From: Onion yellows phytoplasma OY-M
Lineage (GTDB): Bacteria > Bacillota_I > Bacilli_A > Acholeplasmatales > Acholeplasmataceae
NCBI GenBank assembly: GCA_000009845.1
Contig: AP006628.2
Span: 1-64,000, forward strand
DNA length: 64,000 nucleotides
Reading direction: 5' to 3'
Below, piece after piece: positions 1 to 10,427 of this stretch. The notes under the pieces are model-generated. The model did not search any database and was not told where the DNA came from. It was given only the letters and a program-made list of their open reading frames with translations. Position numbers and translations under genes: made by a program. Within the stretch, counting starts at the first letter, position 1. Each line of letters begins with the position of its first letter.

Positions 1-1524
1 ATGAATAATTATAATAAAATTTGGGAAATAATTTTAAATGAACTATCAAAAATTTACAGTGATGAAGTTTTTAAAGAAACATTTTCCAATATTAAAAAAA
101 TAAACCAAATTGAAGAAAAAATTATAATTTCAGTAGAAACTGAATTTATTAAGAATAAAATATATAAAATGTATTTTGAAAAAATCAAAAAAATAACTAA
201 ATTAAAATTTGAAGAAAAAATTATAATTGAATTTGTTTCAGAAAAAAATAAAAAAAATAGTAATTTTGATGATGAAAAAAAGCATTTTGAAAATCTTAAA
301 GAAAAATTAGAAAATGAGAATCAAACTTATTTTTCCAAAATTGAAAATAATGAAAATAATGATGAATTCCAAAATAATAAATATTTTGAAACAATTGAAA
401 AAGAACAAATTGAAACTAAAACTGATAATGACAAAAATGTTGAAATTGAAAATAGAAAAATAAGTTTTAATAAATACAATTATGGAAATACCAATCCCAA
501 GTATAGTTTTGATAATTTTGTTGTGGGAAAAAGTAATAATTTTGCCTTTAAAATTGCCAAAAAAATTGCTGAAGAAAAAAAAGTAACTACCAATCCGCTA
601 TATATTTTTGGAAAAGCAGGAATCGGAAAAACCCATCTAATTCAGGCAATCGGAAATCATATTTTGAAAAAAACACATTCATCCAAAAAAGTTCTATATG
701 TAAAAGCTGACGGATTTATTGAAGAATTTACCAACCAATTAAGAAAAGCCAAAATGGAGGATTTCAACGAAAAATACCGTGATATTGATCTTTTATTAGT
801 TGATGATATCCAAATTATGGCAGGTGCTACAAGAACTCAAATGGAGTTTTTTAAATTATTTGATTATCTTTATTTAAACCAAAAACAAATTGTAATTACA
901 AGTGATAAACAAGCCTCAGAACTAAAAAATATTATGAGTAGATTAACTTCACGTTTTGAAGCTGGTCTTATGGTTGATATTCAAAGTCCTGATTTTAATC
1001 ATCGTCTCAATATTTTGAAAAAGAAAATATTAGAATTTGAACCACAAAATCCTTTGAAAATAAAAAAAGATGTCCTTGATTTGATTGCTTCTTCTTTTGT
1101 TAATAATGTTCGTGAAATGGAAGGAGCTTTATTAAGATTGTTGAATTATGCCCAAACTTTTGGCTATGATATTGATATTAATATTGCCAATGAAGCTTTA
1201 GAACTTTTGATTAAAAGCAAAAAAAGTGTTTCTTATGATGAGGATGTTTTGGAAAAAATCAAATCAGTTGTTAGCAATTTTTTCAATATTTCAGTTCGTG
1301 ATTTAATGAGTAAAAAAAGACAACAAAAATACACTTTACCGCGTCATATTGCTATGTATTTAATCAAAGAATTAAAAGATATTCCTTATAATATTGTTGG
1401 TAGTTTTTTCAAAAGAAACCATTCTGCAGTTTTTAAAGCTTATCAAAAAATTAAAAAAAATTCTCAAAGTGATTATGAATTAAAAAAATCCTTAGAACTT
1501 ATTTTGAAAAAAATTAATTCTTAA
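1..1524 (+). CDS. dnaA: Chromosomal replication initiator DnaA
   Basis: Initiates chromosome replication by binding origin DNA and opening it in an ATP-dependent way. The 507-residue protein has the AAA+ Walker A motif GKAGIGKT at about residues 205-212, Walker B LLLVDDIQ at about 265-272, and the C-terminal DNA-binding helix-turn-helix with [11 protein letters not shown] near 465-480 (family signature DHTTV-like, here NHSAV). The linker at residues 85-155 is unusually rich in Asn, Glu and Lys, as in other AT-rich Mollicutes. The frame opens at the first base of the window, so its upstream signal is not visible. dnaN follows on the same strand after 306 bp. Identification is firm from motifs and position. 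Confidence 0.97.
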   Translation: MNNYNKIWEIILNELSKIYSDEVFKETFSNIKKINQIEEKIIISVETEFIKNKIYKMYFEKIKKITKLKFEEKIIIEFVSEKNKKNSNFDDEKKHFENLKEKLENENQTYFSKIENNENNDEFQNNKYFETIEKEQIETKTDNDKNVEIENRKISFNKYNYGNTNPKYSFDNFVVGKSNNFAFKIAKKIAEEKKVTTNPLYIFGKAGIGKTHLIQAIGNHILKKTHSSKKVLYVKADGFIEEFTNQLRKAKMEDFNEKYRDIDLLLVDDIQIMAGATRTQMEFFKLFDYLYLNQKQIVITSDKQASELKNIMSRLTSRFEAGLMVDIQSPDFNHRLNILKKKILEFEPQNPLKIKKDVLDLIASSFVNNVREMEGALLRLLNYAQTFGYDIDINIANEALELLIKSKKSVSYDEDVLEKIKSVVSNFFNISVRDLMSKKRQQKYTLPRHIAMYLIKELKDIPYNIVGSFFKRNHSAVFKAYQKIKKNSQSDYELKKSLELILKKINS

Positions 1525-1830
1525 TAAGTGAATTAAATAATAAATGAATTGAATAAAATTTAATAATATTTAAATTAAAAATGAATTAATAAATTATTTA
1601 TATTTTAAAAAAGTATCTTTTAATTATTCGATGATTTTTAACTTATTTTAGTCTGTTTTTGAAATTGTAATATAAATTATTAAAAGTAAGTTAAACATCA
1701 ATTAAAATAACTTTAAACTTGTTTAAATGCCATTATATAAAATATTAATAATAAAATTAATAAAGATATAAAATAAATAATAAAGATATAAAATAATTAC
1801 TACAACAAAAAGATAAATGAGGTTTAATAA
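1525..1830. other. dnaA-dnaN intergenic region, possible origin area
   Basis: This 306-bp stretch is almost purely A and T and contains no gene. It holds a short direct repeat (AATAAAGATATAAAATA, about 1756-1795) and one arm of an inverted repeat that flanks dnaN. In many bacteria the origin lies on either side of dnaA, but I found no convincing DnaA boxes (TTATCCACA or close variants) here, so an origin call is only positional. Confidence 0.35.
1728..1740. repeat. Left arm of 13-bp inverted repeat flanking dnaN
   Basis: TGCCATTATATAA here is the exact reverse complement of TTATATAATGGCA at 2973-2985. The two arms bracket the dnaN gene almost symmetrically. The right arm contains a TATAAT hexamer, so both may simply be promoter-like sequences. 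Confidence 0.5.
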
Positions 1831-2967
1831 ATGTATTTAGAAATTAATAAAGATATTTTTTTGGAACAACTTTTAAAAATACAAAAAATTTTACCCCAAA
1901 AAACTTTTTTCCCTATTTTTAATGCTCTCAAAATCCAAACACAAGAAAATAACTTAATTTTAGAAGCTAATAATGGCAATATTGCAATTAAAATAGAAAT
2001 TAAAGATGAAAGTTTAAAAATTAAAAAACAAGGTAAAATTGCTTGTTTAGGGAGATATTTTATTGAAATAATTAAAAAAATTAGTGATTCTTTAATTAAA
2101 ATTACTGTAATGGAAAATAATTTTTTAGTAATTAAAACTAGTTTTTGTGAATATAAATTAAAATTAATGGATGTTTGTAATTTTTTAGAACTTGATTTTT
2201 CTTTCCAAAAATTAGATTCTTTTCAAATTGAAACTCATTTTTTAAAAAATATGATTAAAGAAATAAATATTTCTACTTCTAAAAATGAAAAAAGACCTAT
2301 TTTAATGGGACTTAACTTGATTTATCAAAACAACCTTTTAAAAGCTTGTGCTACTGATTCTTTTCGAATGAGTCAAAAAAAAATCAATCTAGATATTGAA
2401 TATCACAATTTTAATATTGTTATTCCTAATAAAAGTTTAGAAGAATTAAGTAAAATATTAGAACATTGTCAAAGTAAATATTTAAAAATTTATTCTGATA
2501 CTCAAAAAATCTTTTTAGAAATTGATAATTTATGGTTTCAAACTTCACTTTTAGAAGGAAATTATCCCCAAATTCAAGAAATTAAACTTACAAATTTTCC
2601 TTTTTCTGTTCATTTAAATAAAGATGATTTAATGAAAGCCTTAGAAAGAGTTTCATTGTTGTTTTCCAAAGAACAAATGAATACTAATGTTATTAAATTT
2701 ATTTTAACTAAACAAAATTCAATTGAAATTTCTTCTTCTAGTGAAAGTTTGGGAACTGCTTTGGAAAAAATTATTCCTTTAAAAGTTAGTGCAAATAGTT
2801 TCCAAATTGCTTTTAATGCTAAATATTTAGAAGATGTTTTAAAAGTTTTATCAGTTAAAGAAGTAGTTTTTTATTTTGATAATCCCTTAAAACCATTTAT
2901 TATTACTACTTTGGAAAAAGATAGTTCTATTCATTTGATTCTGCCTATTCCTTTCGAAAATGATTGA
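1831..2967 (+). CDS. dnaN: DNA polymerase III beta sliding clamp
   Basis: Forms the ring-shaped clamp that tethers the replicative polymerase to DNA. The 378-residue length matches the family (about 366-380), and the dnaA-dnaN order is the classic arrangement. Recognisable pieces include KRPILMGLNL in the second domain, CATDSFRMSQK, and the C-terminal end FIITTLEKDSSIHLILPI, which matches the conserved end of beta clamps that includes the carboxy-terminal partner-binding pocket. The start ATG is preceded by a weak GAGG at about 1819. It ends with TGA, which shows that TGA is a stop in this genome. Confidence 0.96.
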   Translation: MYLEINKDIFLEQLLKIQKILPQKTFFPIFNALKIQTQENNLILEANNGNIAIKIEIKDESLKIKKQGKIACLGRYFIEIIKKISDSLIKITVMENNFLVIKTSFCEYKLKLMDVCNFLELDFSFQKLDSFQIETHFLKNMIKEINISTSKNEKRPILMGLNLIYQNNLLKACATDSFRMSQKKINLDIEYHNFNIVIPNKSLEELSKILEHCQSKYLKIYSDTQKIFLEIDNLWFQTSLLEGNYPQIQEIKLTNFPFSVHLNKDDLMKALERVSLLFSKEQMNTNVIKFILTKQNSIEISSSSESLGTALEKIIPLKVSANSFQIAFNAKYLEDVLKVLSVKEVVFYFDNPLKPFIITTLEKDSSIHLILPIPFEND

Positions 2968-2972
2968 TATTG

Positions 2973-2985
2973 TTATATAATGGCA
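2973..2985. repeat. Right arm of 13-bp inverted repeat flanking dnaN
   Basis: TTATATAATGGCA lies 6 bp after the dnaN stop and is the exact reverse complement of bases 1728-1740. Confidence 0.5.
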
Positions 2986-3061
2986 AGATAATAAAAAGAA
3001 CAGTGTTAATCTTAATTGTCTAAATAAATGAAACAGTTAGTAATTAATTACTACAAATGAT

Positions 3062-3635
3062 TTAATATTTAAACCAATATATTTCTTTTAGTTCTTTTTC
3101 AATTTCTTTTTTAAGGTTTTTAATGCATTGTTTTAATATATTTTGTTTATTTTGTTGGTTATAATTTTTGTTATCTTTTGTTACTTTTTCTTTGCTCCAA
3201 GTTAAAAATGAACTATACTCTCTTTCAATGTTTGGAAATATGTTTTTTTCATTTCTTGTTTCATATTTAGCTACACAATTATCCCATGACATGCTTTTTA
3301 AATCATTTAATATTTCTTCAACAATTCTATCAAATTGAATTTGGGTAATCTCTTTGCGATTACTTTCAAATGTATTTAATGTATTTGTATTTTGTTTTGT
3401 TTCTGGTTTTGGATCTTGCCAAAAAGTTGTTATCTCTAAACTAGAAGATGACGATTTATTTTTTTGATGGTTTATTTTTTGATGGTTTTTGTTCAGATGG
3501 TTTGGTTGTTGTTGTTTTTATTTGGGATGGCACTTTGTTTGGTTTTTTAAAATATTGATATAAAAGAAAACTGCAAACACTCAAAAAGCAGCAATAAATA
3601 AAAATAGTTAATATTTTTTTTACATTTTGATTCAT
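3062..3635 (-). pseudogene. Frameshifted small membrane or secreted protein
   Basis: Read on the minus strand from the ATG at 3635, the protein starts with a hydrophobic segment (LTIFIYCCFLSVCSFLLYQYF) that is a membrane anchor or signal peptide, then a Thr/Pro/Ser/Lys-rich stretch with KPSKNKPSKK. It stops prematurely at an out-of-frame TAA. Removing one A from the A7 run (T run at 3459-3465 on the plus strand) joins it to a second frame rich in Ser (KSSSSS), then FWQDPKP, which continues through MSWDNC to the stop at 3062. I therefore read one gene of about 190 codons broken by a single-base homopolymer insertion. The family is not recognised and is probably phytoplasma-specific. Confidence 0.6.
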
Positions 3636-3877
3636 ATTATTTTATTCCTTGCTTCCTTTTGAAAATTGTTTTCTTTTTTAAAAAATATTTTATCCCTTAC
3701 TTTTATTTTGCTTGTTTTTTTTGCAAGAAAAATACTAAGTAATTATAATTTTATTAAGTAAATTTATTTATATAAATATTAATAGTAATAAAAAATGGTA
3801 TAATTATCATAAAGATTATAAATTATCTTTTTATTTTTATTATAATTATATTTATAAAAAACAAAATAGGAGCAAAT

Positions 3878-4196
3878 ATGAAGTTTAAATTAAATTTTAA
3901 AGTAAAATATATTAAATCCAAAATAACTCCTTTTAATATTTTAATATTGTGTTTATTTGTAGTGATTATTTTTTTAGGAGTTTCATATTTTAAATTTACA
4001 AAACAAAATAAAAGAGATACAGAACAAGAATCAGATCAAAAAGTAAATTTATTATTAGATGAAAAAAATTAGCGATTTAGAAAAATATTTAGAAAAAGAA
4101 CAATTAAAAAATTTAGATTTTAGTAGAGATGAATTATTAAAAAGTGGTCTTTTTAGCAAAGAACAATTAAAAGATTATGATGAAGAAAGGAAATAA
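3878..4196 (+). pseudogene. Membrane-anchored protein with LK-type repeats, frameshifted
   Basis: The first frame (3878-4072, preceded by AGGAG at about 3868) encodes one N-terminal membrane segment (FNILILCLFVVIIFLGVSYF) and a short charged tail. It ends at TAG, but a second frame overlaps it (ATG at 4059, stop at 4194-4196) and encodes SDLEKYLEKEQL followed by ELLKSGLFSKEQLKDY. Deleting one A in the A7 run at 4062-4068 fuses the two into one protein of about 105 residues. The second half resembles the LKxAGxxxxEL repeats of the next gene. Its function is not recognised; outer-surface exposure is an inference from the anchor. Confidence 0.5.
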
Positions 4197-4200
4197 TAAA

Positions 4201-5220
4201 ATGTCTACATTAATAATAAAGTTAAAAGAAACTAAATATATAATATATTCTTTTATTGTTTTAAATATTATTTTATTTTTAGGTGGGTTTTTGTTAATTG
4301 TAAAAACATATAAAATTAAACAATTTAAAGATAAAGAAGTAGAAATAAAAGTAAAATAAAAAATAAGAAAAAAAGTAGGATATACTTTAAAACATTTAAT
4401 TGAAAAAGGTCTTTCTTATAAACAAATTTTAGAACAATTAAAAACATTGTTTGGTGCTTTTGATCTTAAATATATTAAAAATAATGAAGGAAAACAAATA
4501 TACACTATAAGTTATTTAAGACAAAAAGGGGATTATGAAGACAAAGAATTGGTAAAAGAAGGTTTTAATGTAGAAGATTTTAAAGAAATTGGTTACCAAC
4601 TTCCTCAATTAATAGAAATTTTTAGTTTAAAAAAATTAAATAAATCAGGTTATAGTTTGGAAGAAATAAAAAATTTAGATCCTCAAACAGAAAGTTTTTT
4701 TTATTTAAAACAATTTAGTGCAAGAGATTTAAAAGATAAAGTTGGTTTTACTTTGCAAGAAATGCAATTATATAATTATAATCTGAAAGATTTTGCCAAA
4801 GGTGGCATTAGCATACAAGAAATAAAAGAAACACCAATATATATAAATCCTCCTAAATTAAAATAAACAGGTTTTACTTTTCAACAAATTAAAGAAGCGG
4901 GATATACACTTGATGATTTAGGATACAAATATGAAACACCAAATCCATTGCAAAATGAAACATTTATTCCTTTTCAAGAATTAAAAGATGCAGGTTATGA
5001 TGCAAAAGATTTTAAAAATGCTAAATATCCAGCAAAATATTTGAAAAATAATGGTTTTTCTTTGAAAGAATTAATGAATGCTGAATATAGATCATTTGAT
5101 TTGAAAATAGCTGGATATACATTAGAAGAAATTAAAGAGTGTTTGACAAACCATCCAAATTCTTATTATAATATACAAAATATAGAACAAAATTATTATA
5201 CTGAAAATGTTCATAATTAG
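4201..5220 (+). pseudogene. Membrane protein with tandem LKxAGY-type repeats, two in-frame TAA stops
   Basis: One continuous frame of 340 codons starts at the ATG preceded by GAAAGGA at 4186-4192. It carries an N-terminal membrane segment (YSFIVLNIILFLGGFLLIV) and then many degenerate units of about 10-20 residues such as LKDAGYDAKDFKNAKY, LKIAGYTLEEIKE and IKEAGYTLDDLGY. The frame is interrupted by TAA at 4357-4359 and again at 4864-4866, each needing a single base change to restore a sense codon (CAA or AAA). Repeat periodicity continues unbroken across both stops, so this was a single protein. It could be expressed as fragments, read through, or dead. Upstream pseudogene 3878-4196 has the same architecture, suggesting a local duplication. 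Confidence 0.6.
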
Positions 5221-5425
5221 ATTTTAATTATATAATCCGTACTATCTTGTTTTTTATCATGTTATAATTGTGGTAATAAATAATTTTGGTTTTTCCAAAA
5301 CCAAAACTTTAATTCTTTTACCTGTGTATTTTATTAGAAACTAAGCATTATAACTTTTTTTGTAAAAAAGTGATCAGCAATTCTAAATTTATTTCTATTT
5401 TGGTTATTATAGGTAATTTATTGAC

Positions 5426-5458
5426 AAAAAAAGATTATCTTAATTGATAGTCTTTTTT
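5426..5458. terminator. Bidirectional hairpin terminator
   Basis: AAAAAAGATTATC, a TTAATT loop and GATAGTCTTTTTT form a hairpin with A and T tails on both sides. It lies between the plus-strand repeat-protein gene and the convergent minus-strand PAP2 gene and can serve both. Confidence 0.7.
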
Positions 5459-5466
5459 AATATTAT

Positions 5467-6222
5467 TCATTTTTTACCAACTAAAAAGAAAGTAGTTTCT
5501 ACTAAAATAATTGCAATTATTCCATCCACTATATAATGTTGTTTTAAAACAAAAGTAGAAATAAAAACTAAAATAGCACAAAATAATTGTCCATAATTTA
5601 ATATTTTAGGGATTTTCTTTTTATTTTTTTGGCGAAAACCAATATAACATAACCAACTTAAACTAACATGAAAACTTGGTAAATTATTAAGATGAAGATA
5701 ATCATATTTATATAAATTTTGAATTAAAAAATCTACAAAACTTTTGTTTTCCTTAAATAAAAACTTATCCAACATTTGAACTGGGAAAACAAAAAATAAA
5801 ATAAAACTAATAGCTAAAATTATAAAATAAGAAATGAATAATTGAAATATTATTTTTTTATCTAAATGTTTATATATCAAATAAGGAGAAATTAAAAACC
5901 ACCACCAGCAGCTTATGATATAAATATAAATAAAATATTTAGAAAATTCCCAACTAGGGAATCCACTGCTTCCATTAATATTTAAATTTAATATTTTTAC
6001 CCAATAATTATTAGTTTCTTCATTACCATATTCTTTAATTAGAATAATTGTTTTAAAAAAACCATTTTTATTCTTTTCAATTATATATAAAGAACCAAAC
6101 CAAGTTATGTGTTGAATTAAAACAATAAATAAAAACCATAATATATATTTTTTAAGATATTTATTTTTACTATTTGTTTCTTTTTTTTTTAAATTGTTTC
6201 TTTGTAAAGTTTGTTTTTCCAT
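5467..6222 (-). CDS. PAP2-superfamily membrane phosphatase or lipid transferase
   Basis: A 251-residue integral membrane protein with about six hydrophobic segments. The C-terminal half carries the PAP2 signature pieces: LPSFHVSLSW (C2, with the conserved Ser-x-His) and KQHYIVDGI (C3, His-x3-Asp), both with correct spacing for the phosphatidic acid phosphatase family. A clear C1 motif (KxxxxxxRP) is not visible, as in the Aur1 and sphingomyelin-synthase-like branch, so lipid headgroup transfer is possible as well as dephosphorylation. The substrate is not predictable. The gene is flanked by a downstream terminator, and another membrane protein gene lies upstream on the same strand. Confidence 0.65.
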   Translation of the reverse strand: MEKQTLQRNNLKKKETNSKNKYLKKYILWFLFIVLIQHITWFGSLYIIEKNKNGFFKTIILIKEYGNEETNNYWVKILNLNINGSSGFPSWEFSKYFIYIYIISCWWWFLISPYLIYKHLDKKIIFQLFISYFIILAISFILFFVFPVQMLDKFLFKENKSFVDFLIQNLYKYDYLHLNNLPSFHVSLSWLCYIGFRQKNKKKIPKILNYGQLFCAILVFISTFVLKQHYIVDGIIAIILVETTFFLVGKK

Positions 6223-6427
6223 TTTTAATAATTTAAACTCCTGTTATTTTTGTTATTTATAATATTGGATTTTATAATGATAATTTATTAAGAATTAAAA
6301 AAACGATATAAAAAAATAATAAAAATAAATTATTTTATAAAATTAAAGAAAACAAAAAAAGAAAGAACCAAAATACTTAAAAAATAAAACCACCTTTTAT
6401 ATTTTTTGATAACTACAATATCATTAT

Positions 6428-6503
6428 GTTTTATGCTTTTCTAACTTCTATAATGATATTAGTAATTAGTTTAAAATTTATATAAATTAGAAAAGCATAA
6501 AAC
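6428..6503. repeat. 17-bp perfect inverted repeat at gene end
   Basis: GTTTTATGCTTTTCTAA at 6428-6444 is the exact reverse complement of bases 6487-6503, with a 42-bp spacer. It overlaps the 3' end of the Pr6Pr-like gene and could fold in its mRNA. Confidence 0.55.
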
Positions 6504-7063
6504 AATAACATAAACTCGTTAATTTCATATTTTGTTATTTCTCTCGAATAAGGATTTAACTTTTCATTATCAATTTTTATAAGTATAAACATTATTAAAA
6601 AATAAATCAAAGGATATATTATTCCTACATAATTTTTTTTTAATTTTATTATGCTTTTGTTTCGGAAAAAATAATAAAATATAAACATCAAAGATAAAAT
6701 TTTGTGTTCAAAAAAATAATTAATTTTCAAAGTACCTGTTTTTGTTTCAATTAAACAAAAAAACATCACTATTAAACAATTAATCAAACAAACAAAACTT
6801 AAATAAAGGTAATATTTTGATTTTTTAAATTTATTATTTAAAGATAAGAGTAAAAAGATATTCACTGATAATGTGTTTTGTCTTGTGAATAAACCTAAAG
6901 TAAAAAAATTTCTTTTATTTTTATCATATGAAATTGTATCAATAGCCAAAAGAGAAGTGATACAAGAAATAATTAAAGGCACATAAACTAAAAACTTTTT
7001 TGAAAAAACATTTTTTGCTTTTCTGTTTGTATTTGTATCTAAATTATTTTTATACATAAACAT
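6431..7063 (-). CDS. Multi-pass membrane protein, Pr6Pr/FAR-17a-like
   Basis: The 210-residue protein has about six hydrophobic helices. The segment FFTLGLFTRQNTLSVNIFLLLSL resembles the second helix of Pr6Pr-family membrane proteins (typically with an FTxQSN motif), and the helix spacing fits; these proteins are common in Mollicutes and have no established function. The family assignment is tentative. The start ATG at 7063 is followed closely by a second ATG at 7057, and no strong ribosome binding site is visible. The last codons lie within a 17-bp inverted repeat. Confidence 0.5.
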   Translation of the reverse strand: MFMYKNNLDTNTNRKAKNVFSKKFLVYVPLIISCITSLLAIDTISYDKNKRNFFTLGLFTRQNTLSVNIFLLLSLNNKFKKSKYYLYLSFVCLINCLIVMFFCLIETKTGTLKINYFFEHKILSLMFIFYYFFRNKSIIKLKKNYVGIIYPLIYFLIMFILIKIDNEKLNPYSREITKYEINEFMLLFYAFLIYINFKLITNIIIEVRKA

Positions 7064-7659
7064 AAAAAATCCTTTATAATATTGTTTTTTAATTTTTAGA
7101 TAAATAATATTTGATTAATTTAGAAAAACTTTTACTTATATTTTTTAATCCTTTTTTATTTTTAATAATTTTTTTATTTCTTGTTAGTATAATGTTGTTT
7201 TTAAAAAATTATTTAAAAGTATAACAGTAAAATTATTTAAAAGTATAACAGTAATATTATAACATTTTTATATTTTTGAAAGTTTCTTTTTTTAAAATAT
7301 GATTTTTATTGACTCTAACTATTTTATTTATTTAGTCAAATTAATATTATTTTTTTTGCTTACTTTATTTTACTAAGTAATAATTTATCCTTATTTTGCC
7401 TTTGAACCTTATTTTTGCAATATTTTTTGTGGTATAATAAACTTGTATTTACAATTTTAATTTATTATGTAGTTCAAAATAAGTTAATAAAAAACTAATA
7501 AAAACAAATTTACAATAGATATTAAAAATTCAAAAAAACAAAACAATTTAAAAAACACCTTAAACAAATACATTCTATCAAACATTTAGTAATTTAAAAA
7601 ATTTAATAATATCAAAGAAATCCTAAATATAAATAAATGCAGACAAACGGAAAATAAAA
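7064..7659. other. AT-rich intergenic region before folC
   Basis: This 596-bp gap between divergent genes carries no supported gene. It includes a tandem repeat at 7205-7252 and a TATAAT hexamer at 7433-7438 that may be the -10 box of the folC promoter, although no good -35 box sits 16-18 bp upstream. Confidence 0.4.
7205..7252. repeat. Two tandem copies of a 24-bp unit
   Basis: Two adjacent identical 24-bp units, each containing TTAAAAGTATAACAGT, lie in the divergent intergenic region. Copy-number variation between strains would be expected. Confidence 0.6.
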
Positions 7660-8976
7660 ATGATTACTGAAATAACTAACATAAAAGAAGCTATTTTGTG
7701 GATTGAAAAAAGAGAAATTTTAGGCATGCGTTTAGGACTTTTGCGTGTTTTGGCTTTGTTAAAATTATTACATCATCCTGAAAAAAAATTAGCTATGATT
7801 CATATTGCAGGTACTAACGGCAAAGGTTCAACTGTTAATTATTTAAGTTCTTTATTGCAACAAAGTTGTTCCAAAGTAGGAACTTTTATTTCTCCTCATA
7901 TTCAAAATTACAATGAAAGAATTAAAATTAATGGCGAGACTATTTCTTGTAATGATTTAATAATTTGGGTTCGTAAAATTAAAAAGTTAGTAGACCAAGC
8001 AAGTCCCAATTCTGCTTTATTTAGCATTACTCCGTTTGAAATTATCACCGCTATTGCTTTTGATTATTTTTATCATAAAAAAGTTGATGTTTGTGTAATT
8101 GAAGTAGGTTTGGGAGGTCTTTTAGACAGTACCAATGTTATTTATCCCATCCTAACTGGAATTACTACCATTGGCAAAGATCACGAACATATTTTAGGAA
8201 AAACTCTTAAAGAAATTGCTTTTCAAAAAGCAGGAATTATTAAACCCAAAATTCCCTTAGTTACAGGAAATATTTCTCCAAAAGCTTTGTTAGTTATTGA
8301 ACAACAAGCCATCAAAAACAAAACTCCCATTTATAAATTCAAAAAAGATTACAACATAACTTATTTAGGAATGCAAACTTGGCAAGAATGTTTTAATTTT
8401 AAAACAAAACAAATCACAATAAAAGCCATCAAAACTCCTTTAATAGGAAAATATCAACCTGAAAATGCTGCAATGGCAATCAAACTTTATTATTTATTTT
8501 GTCAGCTGAAAAAATTTCCTTTCTTAGAACAAAATGTTTTTACAGGCATTAGCAAAACTCAAATTCCAGCCAGAATGCAAAAACTAAATTCAAATCCTTT
8601 AATTATTTTAGATGGTGCTCACAATGTGCATGCCATAAGAAAATTAGTCCAAACAACAATCAAACAATTTAGTAACTACCGCATTTCTATTTTATTTTCT
8701 GCTTTGGAAAACAAAAATGTAGTTTCTATGTTGTACCAATTATTAAAAATTCCCAAAGCCCACATTTATTTAACAACTTTTAATCATCCAAATAGTATTG
8801 AATTAGTACAAAAATATTTGTTTATTGCTCCACAAAGAATTACAAAAGTTTTTGATTGGCAAGACAAATTGAAGGATTTTTTACAACAAAACCAAACTCA
8901 AAATTGTAAAGATTTATTGTTAATTATAGGCTCTCTATATTTTGCCTCAGAAGTAATTCATTTTTTTGATATTTAA
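7660..8976 (+). CDS. folC: Bifunctional folylpolyglutamate/dihydrofolate synthase
   Basis: Adds glutamate residues to folates (and joins dihydropteroate with glutamate in bifunctional members), which retains the cofactor in the cell. The 438-residue length is normal for FolC. The Mur-ligase P-loop GTNGKGS is at residues 51-57, followed by GTFISPHIQNYNERI (substrate loop), VIEVGLGGLLDSTNVI, GKDHEHILG, and the C-terminal-domain motif LILDGAHN. It stands alone on the plus strand with no folate neighbours. No strong Shine-Dalgarno sequence precedes the ATG. Confidence 0.93.
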   Translation: MITEITNIKEAILWIEKREILGMRLGLLRVLALLKLLHHPEKKLAMIHIAGTNGKGSTVNYLSSLLQQSCSKVGTFISPHIQNYNERIKINGETISCNDLIIWVRKIKKLVDQASPNSALFSITPFEIITAIAFDYFYHKKVDVCVIEVGLGGLLDSTNVIYPILTGITTIGKDHEHILGKTLKEIAFQKAGIIKPKIPLVTGNISPKALLVIEQQAIKNKTPIYKFKKDYNITYLGMQTWQECFNFKTKQITIKAIKTPLIGKYQPENAAMAIKLYYLFCQLKKFPFLEQNVFTGISKTQIPARMQKLNSNPLIILDGAHNVHAIRKLVQTTIKQFSNYRISILFSALENKNVVSMLYQLLKIPKAHIYLTTFNHPNSIELVQKYLFIAPQRITKVFDWQDKLKDFLQQNQTQNCKDLLLIIGSLYFASEVIHFFDI

Positions 8977-9046
8977 ATATTTTTAATATTTTAAAAACAT
9001 CAAATTTAATTTACACAACTTTAAAAAACTTAAAGAGGAATCAAAA

Positions 9047-10257
9047 ATGAAAATAGGTTTTTTTACTGATACATACTTACCAATTATTGGAGGTATTCCT
9101 ATCTCTGTTAAATCTCATAAAGATAGTTTAGAAAAATTAGGACATAAAGTTTATATAATTACTCCTCAAGGACCTAAGAATTATGAAGAAAAAGATGCTT
9201 CAATAATAAGAATTAAAGGAATACCAATACCTTTTAAAGGTATTGAAGGTCATCGTGTCGTATTGAGGTTCAAAAAATATTTATCTCTTGTAAAAGATCT
9301 TAATTTAGATATTATCCATATTCATACTGAATTTCCTATGGGTAAATTAGGTATTTATGCTTCTCAAAAATTAAATATACCATCCGTTTATACTATGAAC
9401 ACCATGCACGAATATTTTTTTAATAAAAGCAAAAATATTGGAATAAAAATATTTAAATTATTTTTTATATTAGCTAATAGAAAAGCTTTAAAAAAATTTA
9501 TTTCCAAAACACATTCTACAATTGTTCCTACTCATAAAATTTTAACTTTATTAGAAAAAGATTACAATATCAAAGGAAAATATAATGTTGTTCCTACAGG
9601 AATCAATTTAGAACAATTTTATTCCCAAAACCACTCTTTAGAAGAAATTCAAGCTTTAAAAGTTAAATTTAATTTAGTAAATGATTTTGTTTGTCTTTAT
9701 GTAGGTAGGTTGTCGCCTGAAAAAGACATTTCTTATTTGATTAGTGCTTTTGCTTCTTTTTGTCAAAATCATCCTCAAAGTAAATTTGTGATTGTTGGCG
9801 ATGGTCCTGAAAAAAAAGCTCTCCAAAAACAAGTAAAAAAATTACAAATCGAAAATAATGTTTTGTTTTTGGGATTTGTTCCTTATGATAATTTAGGAAT
9901 TTATTATCAATTGGGAAATTGTTTTTTGAGTGCTTCTTTATTTGAGACTCAAGGTTTAACTTTTGTAGAAGCGATGGCATCTTCTTTGGGTTTTGTTAGC
10001 TAGACACGATCAAGCATTAGATGGTTTAATTGATAATGGAAATAAGTGGTTTTTTTTATCATCAAAAAGAAGAATTAATCAATTATTTAAGTCTTTTATA
10101 CAAAGATAATAAAAAAACTAAAACAATGTCTATGAATGCCAAAAACTCAATACTTAATTATGATCAAACAATTTTTGCTTCTAAAATGATCCAAATTTAT
10201 AAAGAAGCGATAAAAACTAATAAAGAAAACCATAACCAAAACAATAACCATAATTAA
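9047..10257 (+). pseudogene. GT4 glycosyltransferase (glycolipid synthase-like), frameshifted
   Basis: The first frame (9047-10003, RBS AAAGAGG) encodes a GT4/RfaG-like enzyme: N-terminal GFFTDTYLPIIGGI, PTGINLEQFY, VGRLSPEKDI and FETQGLTFVEAMASS. It then goes out of frame. Comparison with the intact paralogue directly downstream shows that the missing block (RHDQALDGLI, then SGFFYHQKEEL) continues in two other frames up to the stop at 10257, so there are two indels, near 9985-10000 and near 10045. The family includes the mono- and diglucosyl-diacylglycerol synthases of Acholeplasma, and a glycolipid role is inferred from that. The catalytic core is mostly in the first frame, but the C-terminal nucleotide-sugar region is incomplete. 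Confidence 0.75.
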
Positions 10258-10427
10258 TTATTTTTACCCTTTTTATTATTTTTCCTTATTCCCTAATTAT
10301 TTCAACTTTTTAGTTATTAAAAAATATAAATTTATTTTTTATTTTTGTTGCTATTACTATTACAATTTGCTATGTTTTCATTAAGATAAAAAAGTATGAC
10401 AATGACAATAATAAGGAGGTTTTTTGT

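Noticed and set aside
1525-1830. Replication origin with DnaA boxes
   Set aside because: I looked for TTATCCACA-like sites on both strands and saw none that is convincing.
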